Positions 1 through 6,281 of a stretch of DNA of 6,624 bases are shown in pieces. How positions within the stretch are numbered: position 1 is the stretch's first letter; the number at the start of each line of letters is the position of its first letter. The DNA lies in assembly GCA_964608845.1 (NCBI GenBank), contig CAZSPP010000024.1, positions 1 to 6,624 of the forward strand, in the 5' to 3' direction. The DNA is from JAHLMP01 sp964608845 (GTDB lineage Archaea > Aenigmatarchaeota > Aenigmatarchaeia > GW2011-AR5 > JAHLMP01). Below the pieces are notes generated by a model. It worked only from the letters and a program-made list of their open reading frames with translations. It had not been told where the DNA came from and made no database searches. Made by a program: the position numbers and the translations under genes.

Positions 1-2073
1 TTTCTTTGGAAAGGTTTATCCAACTTTAATTTTCTTTTTTCAAAAATTTATGAATTTCTATTATTTTCAACTCCTCCTTCAATTGGATGGATGTTTAGGG
101 TACCCGGATACTTTGGTGTTTTAGTTATTTTGGGCTACTCATTATGTACAGCAGTTTTACTTTCATATTTCTTAGAAAAAGAAAATATGAAATTTATAGG
201 AATTTTATTATGCATTTTATTAATATTATCATCTTGTATCATAGGTTGGCAAAGGTTTACAGGAGATTTGGATGGTATTCTTAGAAAAGGGTACTATTTC
301 GAAGATAGGGAGCATTACGATAGAGCACCATATAATAAATCAATAATCTTACTTTCAGGTTATAAAGGAAATTTTAAACCTCATCATACCGGAAAACCGT
401 ATATAAATCTTCCAAATGATTTGAACAAATACTTAGAGAAAGTCTTAAAAAATGGTGACGAGAAAACAGCTAATTATTTATCATATATAGCTGGAGGAGA
501 CTCTCTTATAACTAATTTGAAAATAGAGAATCTAGAATTTTATTACTTATATCCCGAATCTAAAGAAGAAATAAACATATACATACCACATAATAATATT
601 CATAATGTTTATATACAAAAACAACTAGCTTCTATGAAAGATTTTAATAATGAGATTTACGGTTCCTTATCTTTGCTTAATCCTTCACTTACAATTACTA
701 CCGCAAATAATGAAAAATTTGATATAGAAATTAATCCAAGCATATTAACATCTTCAATTTTCGTATCTGAAAATTCACAAATACTTAAACCATTTGATGC
801 TACTATTCATCACAATCCATCTAAAATGTGGTCAAAAGCTTCAACTTCTGATCCTTTACATGGAGAATGGCACCCATATTTAGAAAGATTTGGTATTGAA
901 AATTGGCAATCTGATTATGGAAAAGGTTTGGTTTTTACTTGGGCAAAAGATACGCTGAATATTTCATTTAATGTTGAAAAAAATGATAATTATTATTTTT
1001 TTGTTAGATACTTTAAGAACAATGCTGGAGGAAAAATCAGAATTTATTTAGATAATGAGTTAATTAGAGAAATTGATACAAAAAACCAATTAAACAAATT
1101 TGTTTGGGAAAATATTGCTGAATTGGATTTAACTAAAGGAAAGCATAAAATCGCATTAGAAAATGTTGAAGGTTTCAACGCAGTAAATTTATTTGCATTA
1201 ATCCCTTCTTCTGAATATGAAAAAATTGAAAAAGAAATAAAAAACATGCTTCAAAACAAAACAATAATTTACATTTTCGAAGGAGAGTATGATCTTTATT
1301 ATGAAAATGCAAATATTTCAAAAGACCATGGAGGAGAAGCAAGTAATGGTCAAACTTTAGTGTTGGGTAAGGATTCAAGAATATATAACACAATAGAAAT
1401 TATAAAACCATCTAATTATAGATTTGCAATTAGAAGTCAAGGAAATCTTATATTAAAAATAGATGAAAAAGAATACAAAGTAAATACAGCACAATTAGAT
1501 TGGACATATATAGGACCAATATATTTAAATGAAGGTAACCATACAATAGAAATTATACCATCAAAAGAAAGCGATACAATTTATGAATACAAATCATATC
1601 TTGATGTTATTTGGTTATATTCAGTAAACTCTTCTAACCAAATAATAACATTAGAAGATTTATTTAAAGTAGATGAAATTCCTGCAGAAGTTAAAAATTA
1701 TTCAAAAATCAATCCAACCCTTTGGAAAGTTCAAGTAAATGCATCAAAGCCTTTTATGTTAAGCTTTGCTGAATCTTATGATCCATTATGGGAGGCAAGG
1801 GTTTATAAAGATGGAAAGTTAATAGAAAAGGTTAGATCTGTTCCTTTATATGGCGTAATAAATGGCTTTTGGATTAATGAGACAGGAAATTTGGATATTG
1901 TAATAAGATATACACCACAAGACTGGTTTGAAATAGGTTTGGTTATATCAGCAGCTACTTTTGTGGCATGCGTGGGATATCTAATCTATGACTGGAGGAG
2001 AAGTAAGGTTAAATCTTTTAGATCTAGAATAAAAAAACTTTCTAAACCTATTTTAAAACTTATTTACATATAG
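1..2073 (+). CDS. Large GT-C-like membrane protein with tandem beta-sandwich modules (5' end missing)
   Basis: The frame is open from the first base, so the gene starts upstream; the ATG at 91 is internal. It begins with the end of a multi-helix membrane domain carrying an F-R-V-P motif (nt 94-105), followed by helices at about nt 109-174 and 187-249. A long extracytoplasmic part follows. It includes two beta-rich modules (about nt 800-1210 and 1265-1626) that resemble each other and carbohydrate-binding modules, then a terminal domain with the motif A-E-S-Y-D-P-L-W-E (nt 1768-1794). A last helix (about nt 1927-1995) and a basic tail (R/K-rich, about nt 1993-2061) end the protein. Nine N-x-S/T sequons (x not P) lie outside the membrane. 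The layout matches archaeal GT-C/YfhO/AftD-like proteins, which are thought to transfer sugars from lipid carriers to surface glycans. Transferase activity is inferred because the expected catalytic N-terminal loop is not in the window. It shares its architecture and end motif with the gene at 4130-6268. Confidence 0.75.
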   Translation, partial: FLWKGLSNFNFLFSKIYEFLLFSTPPSIGWMFRVPGYFGVLVILGYSLCTAVLLSYFLEKENMKFIGILLCILLILSSCIIGWQRFTGDLDGILRKGYYFEDREHYDRAPYNKSIILLSGYKGNFKPHHTGKPYINLPNDLNKYLEKVLKNGDEKTANYLSYIAGGDSLITNLKIENLEFYYLYPESKEEINIYIPHNNIHNVYIQKQLASMKDFNNEIYGSLSLLNPSLTITTANNEKFDIEINPSILTSSIFVSENSQILKPFDATIHHNPSKMWSKASTSDPLHGEWHPYLERFGIENWQSDYGKGLVFTWAKDTLNISFNVEKNDNYYFFVRYFKNNAGGKIRIYLDNELIREIDTKNQLNKFVWENIAELDLTKGKHKIALENVEGFNAVNLFALIPSSEYEKIEKEIKNMLQNKTIIYIFEGEYDLYYENANISKDHGGEASNGQTLVLGKDSRIYNTIEIIKPSNYRFAIRSQGNLILKIDEKEYKVNTAQLDWTYIGPIYLNEGNHTIEIIPSKESDTIYEYKSYLDVIWLYSVNSSNQIITLEDLFKVDEIPAEVKNYSKINPTLWKVQVNASKPFMLSFAESYDPLWEARVYKDGKLIEKVRSVPLYGVINGFWINETGNLDIVIRYTPQDWFEIGLVISAATFVACVGYLIYDWRRSKVKSFRSRIKKLSKPILKLIYI

Positions 2074-2085
2074 CTTGTGTTATAG

Positions 2086-2091
2086 TTTTTT
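2086..2091 (+). terminator. T6 tract after the first membrane-protein gene
   Basis: Six consecutive T residues begin 12 bases after the stop codon and are flanked by ATAG and CTAT, which could form a very short stem with the T-tract as loop. Archaeal RNA polymerase terminates on T-tracts of this size, so this probably separates the upstream gene from the two-gene operon that follows. No strong hairpin precedes it. Confidence 0.5.
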
Positions 2092-2098
2092 CTATGAC

Positions 2099-2113
2099 CG
2101 AAAACTTTATAAA
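2099..2113 (+). promoter_or_regulatory. BRE + TATA box of the AbiEi/AbiEii-like operon
   Basis: CGAAAAC (2099-2105) followed by TTTATAAA (2106-2113) is close to the archaeal BRE/TATA consensus. The centre of the TATA box is about 26-27 bases from the ATG at 2136, the usual distance from TATA to transcription start. This predicts a leaderless mRNA starting at or next to that ATG. No Shine-Dalgarno sequence precedes the ATG, which agrees with leaderless translation. Confidence 0.65.
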
Positions 2114-2115
2114 AA

Positions 2116-2133
2116 GTTTACTATATAGTAAAC
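2116..2133 (+). promoter_or_regulatory. Perfect 18-bp palindrome, candidate operator
   Basis: GTTTACTATATAGTAAAC is identical to its reverse complement over all 18 bases; symmetry breaks at 2115/2134. It fills the gap between the TATA box (ends 2113) and the ATG at 2136, so a bound dimer would block polymerase recruitment. AbiEi antitoxins are known to repress their own promoters by binding inverted repeats, and the gene that follows encodes a winged-helix protein of that type. Autorepression at this site is inferred. If translation instead began at the ATG at 2094, the palindrome would be coding. Confidence 0.6.
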
Positions 2134-2135
2134 CT

Positions 2136-2726
2136 ATGAAAAAAGAATTTATACTAAAACTACTCTCTTTAAGAAAGGAATGGAAGCAGAGTGAATTAAT
2201 TAAACTTAGTGATAGTACTAAAGGGCACGTAAGCAAGACAATAAAAGAGCTGGAAGAAAAAAACATAGTTACAAAAACGGATAGAAACACTATAGTTGTA
2301 ATTGATTTGGCAAAACTGCTTAATTACTGGGTTTCTTTAAGAGAATTACCTAGGCCTTATTACTTAGATACAAAAGAAGATATAGAAAAAATCGAACAAA
2401 AATTAAAGAAGTCTTATATAGAATATTCTATATCTTTTTTCAGGGCGGCTTGGCACAGGCTGAAGCTCTTAAAGGTTGAAAAAATAGAAATTTACGTCCT
2501 TGAAAAGGATTTAAAAAGAGTTTTTAGATTAATAGGTAAGCCAAGGCCATATGGAAAAGTGGAAGTTTATCCTGCAACTAAAATAGATGTTTTTGGATTC
2601 GAAAAAGTTTCTGGGCTTAAATTGGTACCTGTAACGCAAAATTATGTTGATCTCATGTTAATCGGAGGAAATGGAACAAAAATAGCTTTGGAATTAGCTA
2701 AAAAATATGAACTATTCGGTGTCTAA
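2136..2726 (+). CDS. Winged-helix AbiEi-like protein (type IV antitoxin / autorepressor candidate)
   Basis: A 196-residue soluble protein. Residues about 4-60 form a winged helix: helix 1 at M-K-K-E-F-I-L-K-L-L, a recognition helix around T-K-G-H-V-S-K-T-I-K-E-L, then a wing ending near V-V-I-D. The C-terminal half ends with a V-P-V-T-Q-N-Y-V-D-L-M-L-I-G-G-N-G-like stretch (about residues 164-180). This recalls the conserved Q-x-Y-x-D-L...G-G element of AbiEi-family antitoxins. The gene is followed one base later by a nucleotidyltransferase gene, the standard antitoxin-then-toxin order of AbiE systems. Its likely roles are repression of its own promoter and neutralisation of the partner. I chose the ATG at 2136 because a consensus TATA box lies about 26 bases upstream and an 18-bp palindrome sits between them. 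The in-frame ATG at 2094 would add 14 residues (through S-L-L-Y-S-K-P), which also read plausibly as part of a winged-helix N-terminus, so that start stays possible. The family call is from motif memory only. Confidence 0.65.
   Translation: MKKEFILKLLSLRKEWKQSELIKLSDSTKGHVSKTIKELEEKNIVTKTDRNTIVVIDLAKLLNYWVSLRELPRPYYLDTKEDIEKIEQKLKKSYIEYSISFFRAAWHRLKLLKVEKIEIYVLEKDLKRVFRLIGKPRPYGKVEVYPATKIDVFGFEKVSGLKLVPVTQNYVDLMLIGGNGTKIALELAKKYELFGV
2718..2721 (+). promoter_or_regulatory. Shine-Dalgarno GGTG for the nucleotidyltransferase
   Basis: GGTG lies 6 bases before the ATG at 2728, inside the end of the upstream gene. It matches part of the archaeal GGAGGTGATC Shine-Dalgarno sequence. No such site precedes the alternative ATG at 2707, so it favours 2728 as the start. 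Confidence 0.45.
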
Positions 2727-2727
2727 A

Positions 2728-3378
2728 ATGGATATCTACGAAAAATCTTTAGAAACTCTGAAAAAAATAGTCAAAGCACAAAAAGAGTATGGTTTTAAAA
2801 TAATCTTGATTGGCGGATGGGGGGTTTATTGTTATAATCCTTATATGAAGTCTAGGGACATAAACTTTCTTATCAAGGAACAAGATATTTTGAAATTAAA
2901 GAGCTTTCTGCATCCATTGGGTTTCAGGGAAACTGGTAAGGTATTGGAAAAAAGAGGATTTGCTTTGCTTGTAAATGATGATAAAATTGAACTTGATGTT
3001 TATGACAAGAAAATAGGAGGTTTTGATGTAAATGATATATTTGATAAAAAATTGTTTGTAGTTAAGAAAATAAATGGAATTAAGGTTAATGTTGCAGAGG
3101 TTAATCTACTGCTTATTTTAAAAATAATTTCTGGATATGAAAGAATAGGCACAGGAAAAGGAATGAAAGATATTTCTGATATACTGGCTCTATTCGATGC
3201 GTGCTTTGAAAAAATAGACTTCAATTTTATTTATTCCAACATAAATAAAAAAATTGTGAATAATGTTTTCTCCATTATTTTTTCTGATTACAAAAAAATT
3301 AGAAATTTATATCCAATCAGCTTTTTGAAATTTGAAAGAATGAAAAAGATTTTAGAAAAAGTTAAAACAAGATTATAG
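2728..3378 (+). CDS. AbiEii/MNT-like nucleotidyltransferase with altered DxD motif (type IV toxin candidate)
   Basis: A 216-residue protein of the DNA polymerase beta-type nucleotidyltransferase superfamily. Residues 25-49 carry the signature I-I-L-I-G-G-W-G-V-Y, then S-R-D-I-N-F-L-I. The glycine pair is G29-G30, and the first metal ligand is D44. A third acidic position is D90 in I-E-L-D-V-Y-D. A later element has K132, R139, K147-D148 and D151 in the pattern K...R...K-D-x-x-D, as in AbiEii-type proteins. The position that is normally the second Asp or Glu of DxD/E is Asn (N46, codon AAC at 2863-2865), so metal binding may be weakened. It is shorter than the roughly 300 residues usual for AbiEii. 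The start at 2728 is one base after the upstream stop and has a GGTG Shine-Dalgarno; the ATG at 2707 would overlap the upstream gene. The two genes are surely co-transcribed. A stand-alone archaeal nucleotidyltransferase of unknown substrate is the alternative. Confidence 0.7.
   Translation: MDIYEKSLETLKKIVKAQKEYGFKIILIGGWGVYCYNPYMKSRDINFLIKEQDILKLKSFLHPLGFRETGKVLEKRGFALLVNDDKIELDVYDKKIGGFDVNDIFDKKLFVVKKINGIKVNVAEVNLLLILKIISGYERIGTGKGMKDISDILALFDACFEKIDFNFIYSNINKKIVNNVFSIIFSDYKKIRNLYPISFLKFERMKKILEKVKTRL
3343..3360 (-). terminator. Possible T-tract terminator of the minus-strand gene
   Basis: Read on the minus strand, two T5 runs (3360-3356 and 3347-3343) follow the stop codon of the membrane-protein gene by 12 and 25 bases. 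Such runs can terminate archaeal transcription. They lie within the coding region of the opposing nucleotidyltransferase gene, and runs of A are common there, so support is weak. Confidence 0.3.
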
Positions 3379-4068
3379 TAGAGCAATAGAGCTATTGTTT
3401 TTTGGCTCTCGCAGATATTCCGCAAGCATCAAAATTACACCGATAACCAAAAAGTAATATGCATAGATAGCAATTCTATTTGCTCTTTCTTCAAATCCTT
3501 GGGCTAATGTTATTGCTGATAAAATTAAAAGAAATATTGCAAATGCAACAGGATACCTTTCATCTAATTTTAGTTTTAGGGAAAAAGGAATATATAGCAA
3601 TAGCAAAAAGAATGCAAATTCATCAAAGGTTAATTTTGGGTATAGCCAAAAAAGGAAGTAAATATAAAGGAAGATTGCTACTACAATTAAAAAGAATTTC
3701 AAAGGATTTTTCTTTGAATATGATATTAATGATTTTATATAGAGAGAAAAGAGTTTTATTAATTCTTGCAGAATTGGCTTTTTTATCTTTTCTTTTAGTT
3801 TTATTTTTTTGCCTTTCTTTTCTTTTCTTAATTTCTTTGGGATTTTTTTAAAAACAGCATTCAAGAAACCAATTTTCAGAAAATTCAAAATGTTTTGGAA
3901 ATATAAAACAAGAGAAAGAGTTCCAAAAATTGTTGTGAATAGAAAAAGCCTTTGCTCTGCTCCTGGAAAAATGTATGGATTTCTAAGCTTTATTGATGAA
4001 AACAAGACAGTTGCTATGCAAAGGCCAATAAAGATAAAGAGTATGCTTTTTCTTATTTCTTTTTTCAT
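3373..4068 (-). CDS. Six-helix membrane protein of unknown function with Lys-rich linker
   Basis: A 231-residue polytopic protein that I do not recognise. Predicted helices are at about 8-26, 41-64, 124-143, 148-165, 173-190 and 200-219. Residues 74-97 form a highly basic linker with 14 Lys and 1 Arg in 24 positions. By the positive-inside rule this linker, both termini and the K-L-K-L-D-E-R loop are cytoplasmic, which fits six helices consistently. Short outside loops hold N-P-Y-I-F-P-G-A-E-Q-R and Q-G-F-E-E-R-A-N-R. The ATG at 4068 is chosen; a TTG three codons upstream (4077) is a weaker option. The gene is divergent from the large membrane protein at 4130 and overlaps the stop of the nucleotidyltransferase gene by 6 bases. 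Its position between two large GT-C-like genes hints at a role in surface glycan assembly or export, but no motif shows this. Confidence 0.7.
   Translation of the reverse strand: MKKEIRKSILFIFIGLCIATVLFSSIKLRNPYIFPGAEQRLFLFTTIFGTLSLVLYFQNILNFLKIGFLNAVFKKIPKKLRKEKKGKKIKLKEKIKKPILQELIKLFSLYIKSLISYSKKNPLKFFLIVVAIFLYIYFLFWLYPKLTFDEFAFFLLLLYIPFSLKLKLDERYPVAFAIFLLILSAITLAQGFEERANRIAIYAYYFLVIGVILMLAEYLREPKNNSSIALL
3384..3403 (+). terminator. Hairpin + T6 terminator of the AbiEi/AbiEii-like operon
   Basis: CAATAG (3384-3389) and CTATTG (3392-3397) are inverted repeats separated by two bases and followed directly by six Ts (3398-3403). The hairpin starts 5 bases after the stop codon. The site lies inside the last codons of the opposing gene, so it ends plus-strand transcription before it reads far into that gene. 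Confidence 0.6.
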
Positions 4069-4129
4069 ATCGCTCAAATTAAAAAATATTCAAAAACCAT
4101 TTAAGATTATGGTTAATGGTATTGGGGTT
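4069..4129 (+). promoter_or_regulatory. Divergent intergenic region with candidate TATA box for the 712-residue membrane protein
   Basis: This 61-base spacer separates two divergent genes and must hold both promoters. TTTAAGAT (4100-4107), preceded by AAAAACCA, is centred about 26 bases before the ATG at 4130, as expected for a leaderless plus-strand transcript. A second AT-rich stretch, TTAAAAAATATT (4079-4090), is similarly spaced from the alternative ATG at 4109. No convincing TATA box for the minus-strand gene is seen; TTAAAT on that strand (4099-4104) is the best guess and would give a leader of a few bases. Confidence 0.4.
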
Positions 4130-6268
4130 ATGAAAAATTTTGGTAAAAATCTTGATTATTTCATAATAATACTTCTCGCTTTCATAGTGATGTGGAATCT
4201 TCTTTTGCCAGGATATATTCTTACATTAGATATGATTTTTCCTCCAGATGTTTCAAAATCTGCTAAAGAATTTTTTTATGGATTTAGAGAAGGTTTTTAT
4301 AATTCAGCTCCTATGGTTTTTGTGATCTATGCTTTATCCTTTATTTTTCCAACATGGCTTATTCAAAAAATTATTTTATTAAGCATCTTGATAGTTTCAG
4401 GAATCTCTGCTTATAAAGTTTGCCCTTCAAATAGATTGGGAAAAATCTTTGCAGCAATATTTTATATGATAAATCCTTACACATATGTAAGATTTCTTGC
4501 AGGACATTGGCATTTGTTATTAGCTTATTCCATATTTCCATTTGTTTTGAGAGCTTTGATTAATTTTTTTAACAACTTTGACGATAAGAAAAAAGCAATA
4601 GAGTTTTCTCTTTGGCTTACACTTTTGGGAATATTTAGCACTCATTATTTATTTATGTTCTTTTTTGTTTTTGCTATATTTTTTGTTTTCGAATTGTTTT
4701 TTAATAAAAAAATATTATTCAAAGAAAAATCTTTAATAAAAAACTTAATGAAAAATCTTTTTGTTATTTTCATAATATTCTTTTTTCTAAGCTTTTATTG
4801 GATAAGTCAAATATTTACAACAGAAACAATATTAACACAAATTGAAGAAAAGGATATAGCATTATTTTCTTCAAAACCTTCTCTTGATTTTAATGTTGCA
4901 TTTAATGTTGCATCTTTACATGGATTTTGGAGAGGAGGTTATGATTATGCAAAATATCATATCCCTTTTTGGTATGTTTTATTTATTCTTATCTTATTTT
5001 TTTCTGTTTACGGTTTTGTTGAATTTAAAGAAAAGCAGAAATATCATTTAGCATTTATAGGAATATTTTCTTTTATTGTAGCTGTAGTCAGTGCTATAAA
5101 TTATTTTTCTTATTTATACAAATTCCTTTTCGAAAACTTCTTGTTTTTTAAAGGTTTAAGAGAGCCTCATAAATTTGTTGGAATTCTAGCTTTTATTTAT
5201 TCTTATTTTGGTGGGATAGGAATTGGAAAGATAAGAATTCATAAAAATGAAAAGATATCTAAAGCTTTTCAAATAGCATTGCTTATTTTACCTTTAATTT
5301 ATTCTTATACGATGCTATTTGGTTTTAATGGTTGGTTAAAAAGCATAGATTATCCAAAGGATTGGTATGAAGTTAATGATTTTTTGAATAATGACAAAGA
5401 GGATTTTAAGGTATTGTTTTTGCCTTGGCATTTGTATATGGATTTCAAGTGGATAGAAAATTCAGATAAAAGAATAGCAAATCCTGCTCCATCTTTTTTC
5501 AATAAGCCAATAATAAGTGGCGATAATATAGAGGCAGGAGGAATATATTCTCAGTCTCCAAGCAAAATATCAAAATACATAGAATTTTTGATTTCTAGTA
5601 AAGATGAAATAAAAAATCTAGGAGAACTTTTATCCCCACTTAATGTAAAATATATTATTTTGACAAAAGAAGTTGATTGGAAGAATTATTTATGGCTTAA
5701 AGAGCAAGATGATTTAGAAATCATAAAAGAAACAGAAAACTTCATAATATTTTTAAACAAATATTCAAGAAAAAGGGTTTATTTGGTTCAAGATTTGAAA
5801 TACCTGAATAATTGGAGTGAATTAATAGAATTTTCAAAAAAAGAGGATATATTGAGATATGCATATATTGATAGGAGTTTTGTAGAAGAAAATTTCTATG
5901 AAATAAATGAAAAAGAAAATGGTAACAAAAATAAACAAAATTTAGAATTTTATAAAAAATCTGATACAAAAATAATAGTCAAGATAAATTTTTCTGAGAT
6001 ATCTAAAGAAAATATGACATATTTAGTCCTTGCTGAAAAGTATTCGCCTTATTGGGAATTAATTTCATCGGAAGATCAGTCAAAAAAACCACTGGAGGAA
6101 AAGCATATAGCAAATCTTGGTTTAACAAATGCTTTTTTACTAAAAGGTTTCATCCAATTTTCAGAAAGCGAATTAATAATTTCGTATAATAAGCCACAAT
6201 TTTACTTATTTTCTCTTACCTTTTTATTATTTCTGTTATTTTATCTCTTGAAAACAAACAAAAAATGA
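4130..6268 (+). CDS. GT-C-like polytopic membrane protein, candidate surface-glycan glycosyltransferase
   Basis: A 712-residue protein with about 11 helices in residues 9-400, an extracytoplasmic domain (about 402-685) and a last helix (about 688-707). The first outer loop holds Y-I-L-T-L-D-M-I-F-P-P-D. D34 is the candidate catalytic acid of a GT-C fold, in the loop between helices 1 and 2. Other family-like elements are G-K-I-F-A-A-I-F-Y-M-I-N-P-Y-T-Y-V-R-F (104-122), L-R-E-P-H-K-F (343-349), L-P-W-H-L-Y-M (431-437), N-V-K-Y-I-I (505-510) and A-E-K-Y-S-P-Y-W-E (635-643). The overall plan resembles YfhO/AftD-type proteins that use lipid-linked sugars. Transferase activity and substrate are inferred. 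The end motif matches that of the gene at the left edge, so the two are probably distant paralogs. The frame stays open upstream to 3809, but that part is antisense to another gene and not membrane-protein-like. The ATG at 4130 puts a short basic N-terminus before helix 1; the ATG at 4109 would add seven residues. Three sequons are present in the outer domain. Confidence 0.75.
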   Translation: MKNFGKNLDYFIIILLAFIVMWNLLLPGYILTLDMIFPPDVSKSAKEFFYGFREGFYNSAPMVFVIYALSFIFPTWLIQKIILLSILIVSGISAYKVCPSNRLGKIFAAIFYMINPYTYVRFLAGHWHLLLAYSIFPFVLRALINFFNNFDDKKKAIEFSLWLTLLGIFSTHYLFMFFFVFAIFFVFELFFNKKILFKEKSLIKNLMKNLFVIFIIFFFLSFYWISQIFTTETILTQIEEKDIALFSSKPSLDFNVAFNVASLHGFWRGGYDYAKYHIPFWYVLFILILFFSVYGFVEFKEKQKYHLAFIGIFSFIVAVVSAINYFSYLYKFLFENFLFFKGLREPHKFVGILAFIYSYFGGIGIGKIRIHKNEKISKAFQIALLILPLIYSYTMLFGFNGWLKSIDYPKDWYEVNDFLNNDKEDFKVLFLPWHLYMDFKWIENSDKRIANPAPSFFNKPIISGDNIEAGGIYSQSPSKISKYIEFLISSKDEIKNLGELLSPLNVKYIILTKEVDWKNYLWLKEQDDLEIIKETENFIIFLNKYSRKRVYLVQDLKYLNNWSELIEFSKKEDILRYAYIDRSFVEENFYEINEKENGNKNKQNLEFYKKSDTKIIVKINFSEISKENMTYLVLAEKYSPYWELISSEDQSKKPLEEKHIANLGLTNAFLLKGFIQFSESELIISYNKPQFYLFSLTFLLFLLFYLLKTNKK
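4889..4912 (+). repeat. Perfect 12-bp in-frame tandem duplication
   Basis: TTTAATGTTGCA occurs twice head to tail (4889-4900 and 4901-4912), exactly in codon phase, and encodes F-N-V-A twice at residues 254-261 of the GT-C-like protein. Identical codons in both copies suggest a recent slippage or duplication event. It lies in a segment between membrane helices, where a four-residue insertion could be tolerated. Confidence 0.8.
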
Positions 6269-6281
6269 AAAAAAAGCCAAA

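Noticed and set aside
1044..1393. Two overlapping minus-strand open frames of about 70 codons
   Set aside because: They are antisense to the beta-rich modules of the first gene, whose protein sequence is coherent. They have Phe/Leu-rich composition typical of reversed Lys/Glu-rich coding DNA.
2060..2290. Minus-strand open frame over the promoter and winged-helix start
   Set aside because: It covers a clear plus-strand TATA/palindrome/start arrangement, and its product is a low-complexity Ser/Phe/Leu shadow.
3000..3224. Minus-strand open frame inside the nucleotidyltransferase gene
   Set aside because: The plus strand here encodes the D90 and K-D-x-x-D elements of a recognisable family; the minus frame is a shadow.
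3480..3851. A 123-codon plus-strand open frame
   Set aside because: It is fully antisense to the minus-strand membrane protein, which has well-ordered helices and positive-inside topology. Its hydrophobic stretches look like a shadow of that gene, and it has no promoter or ribosome site.
5742..5969. Minus-strand open frame inside the GT-C-like gene
   Set aside because: It is antisense to a continuous 712-residue protein with family-like motifs on both sides.
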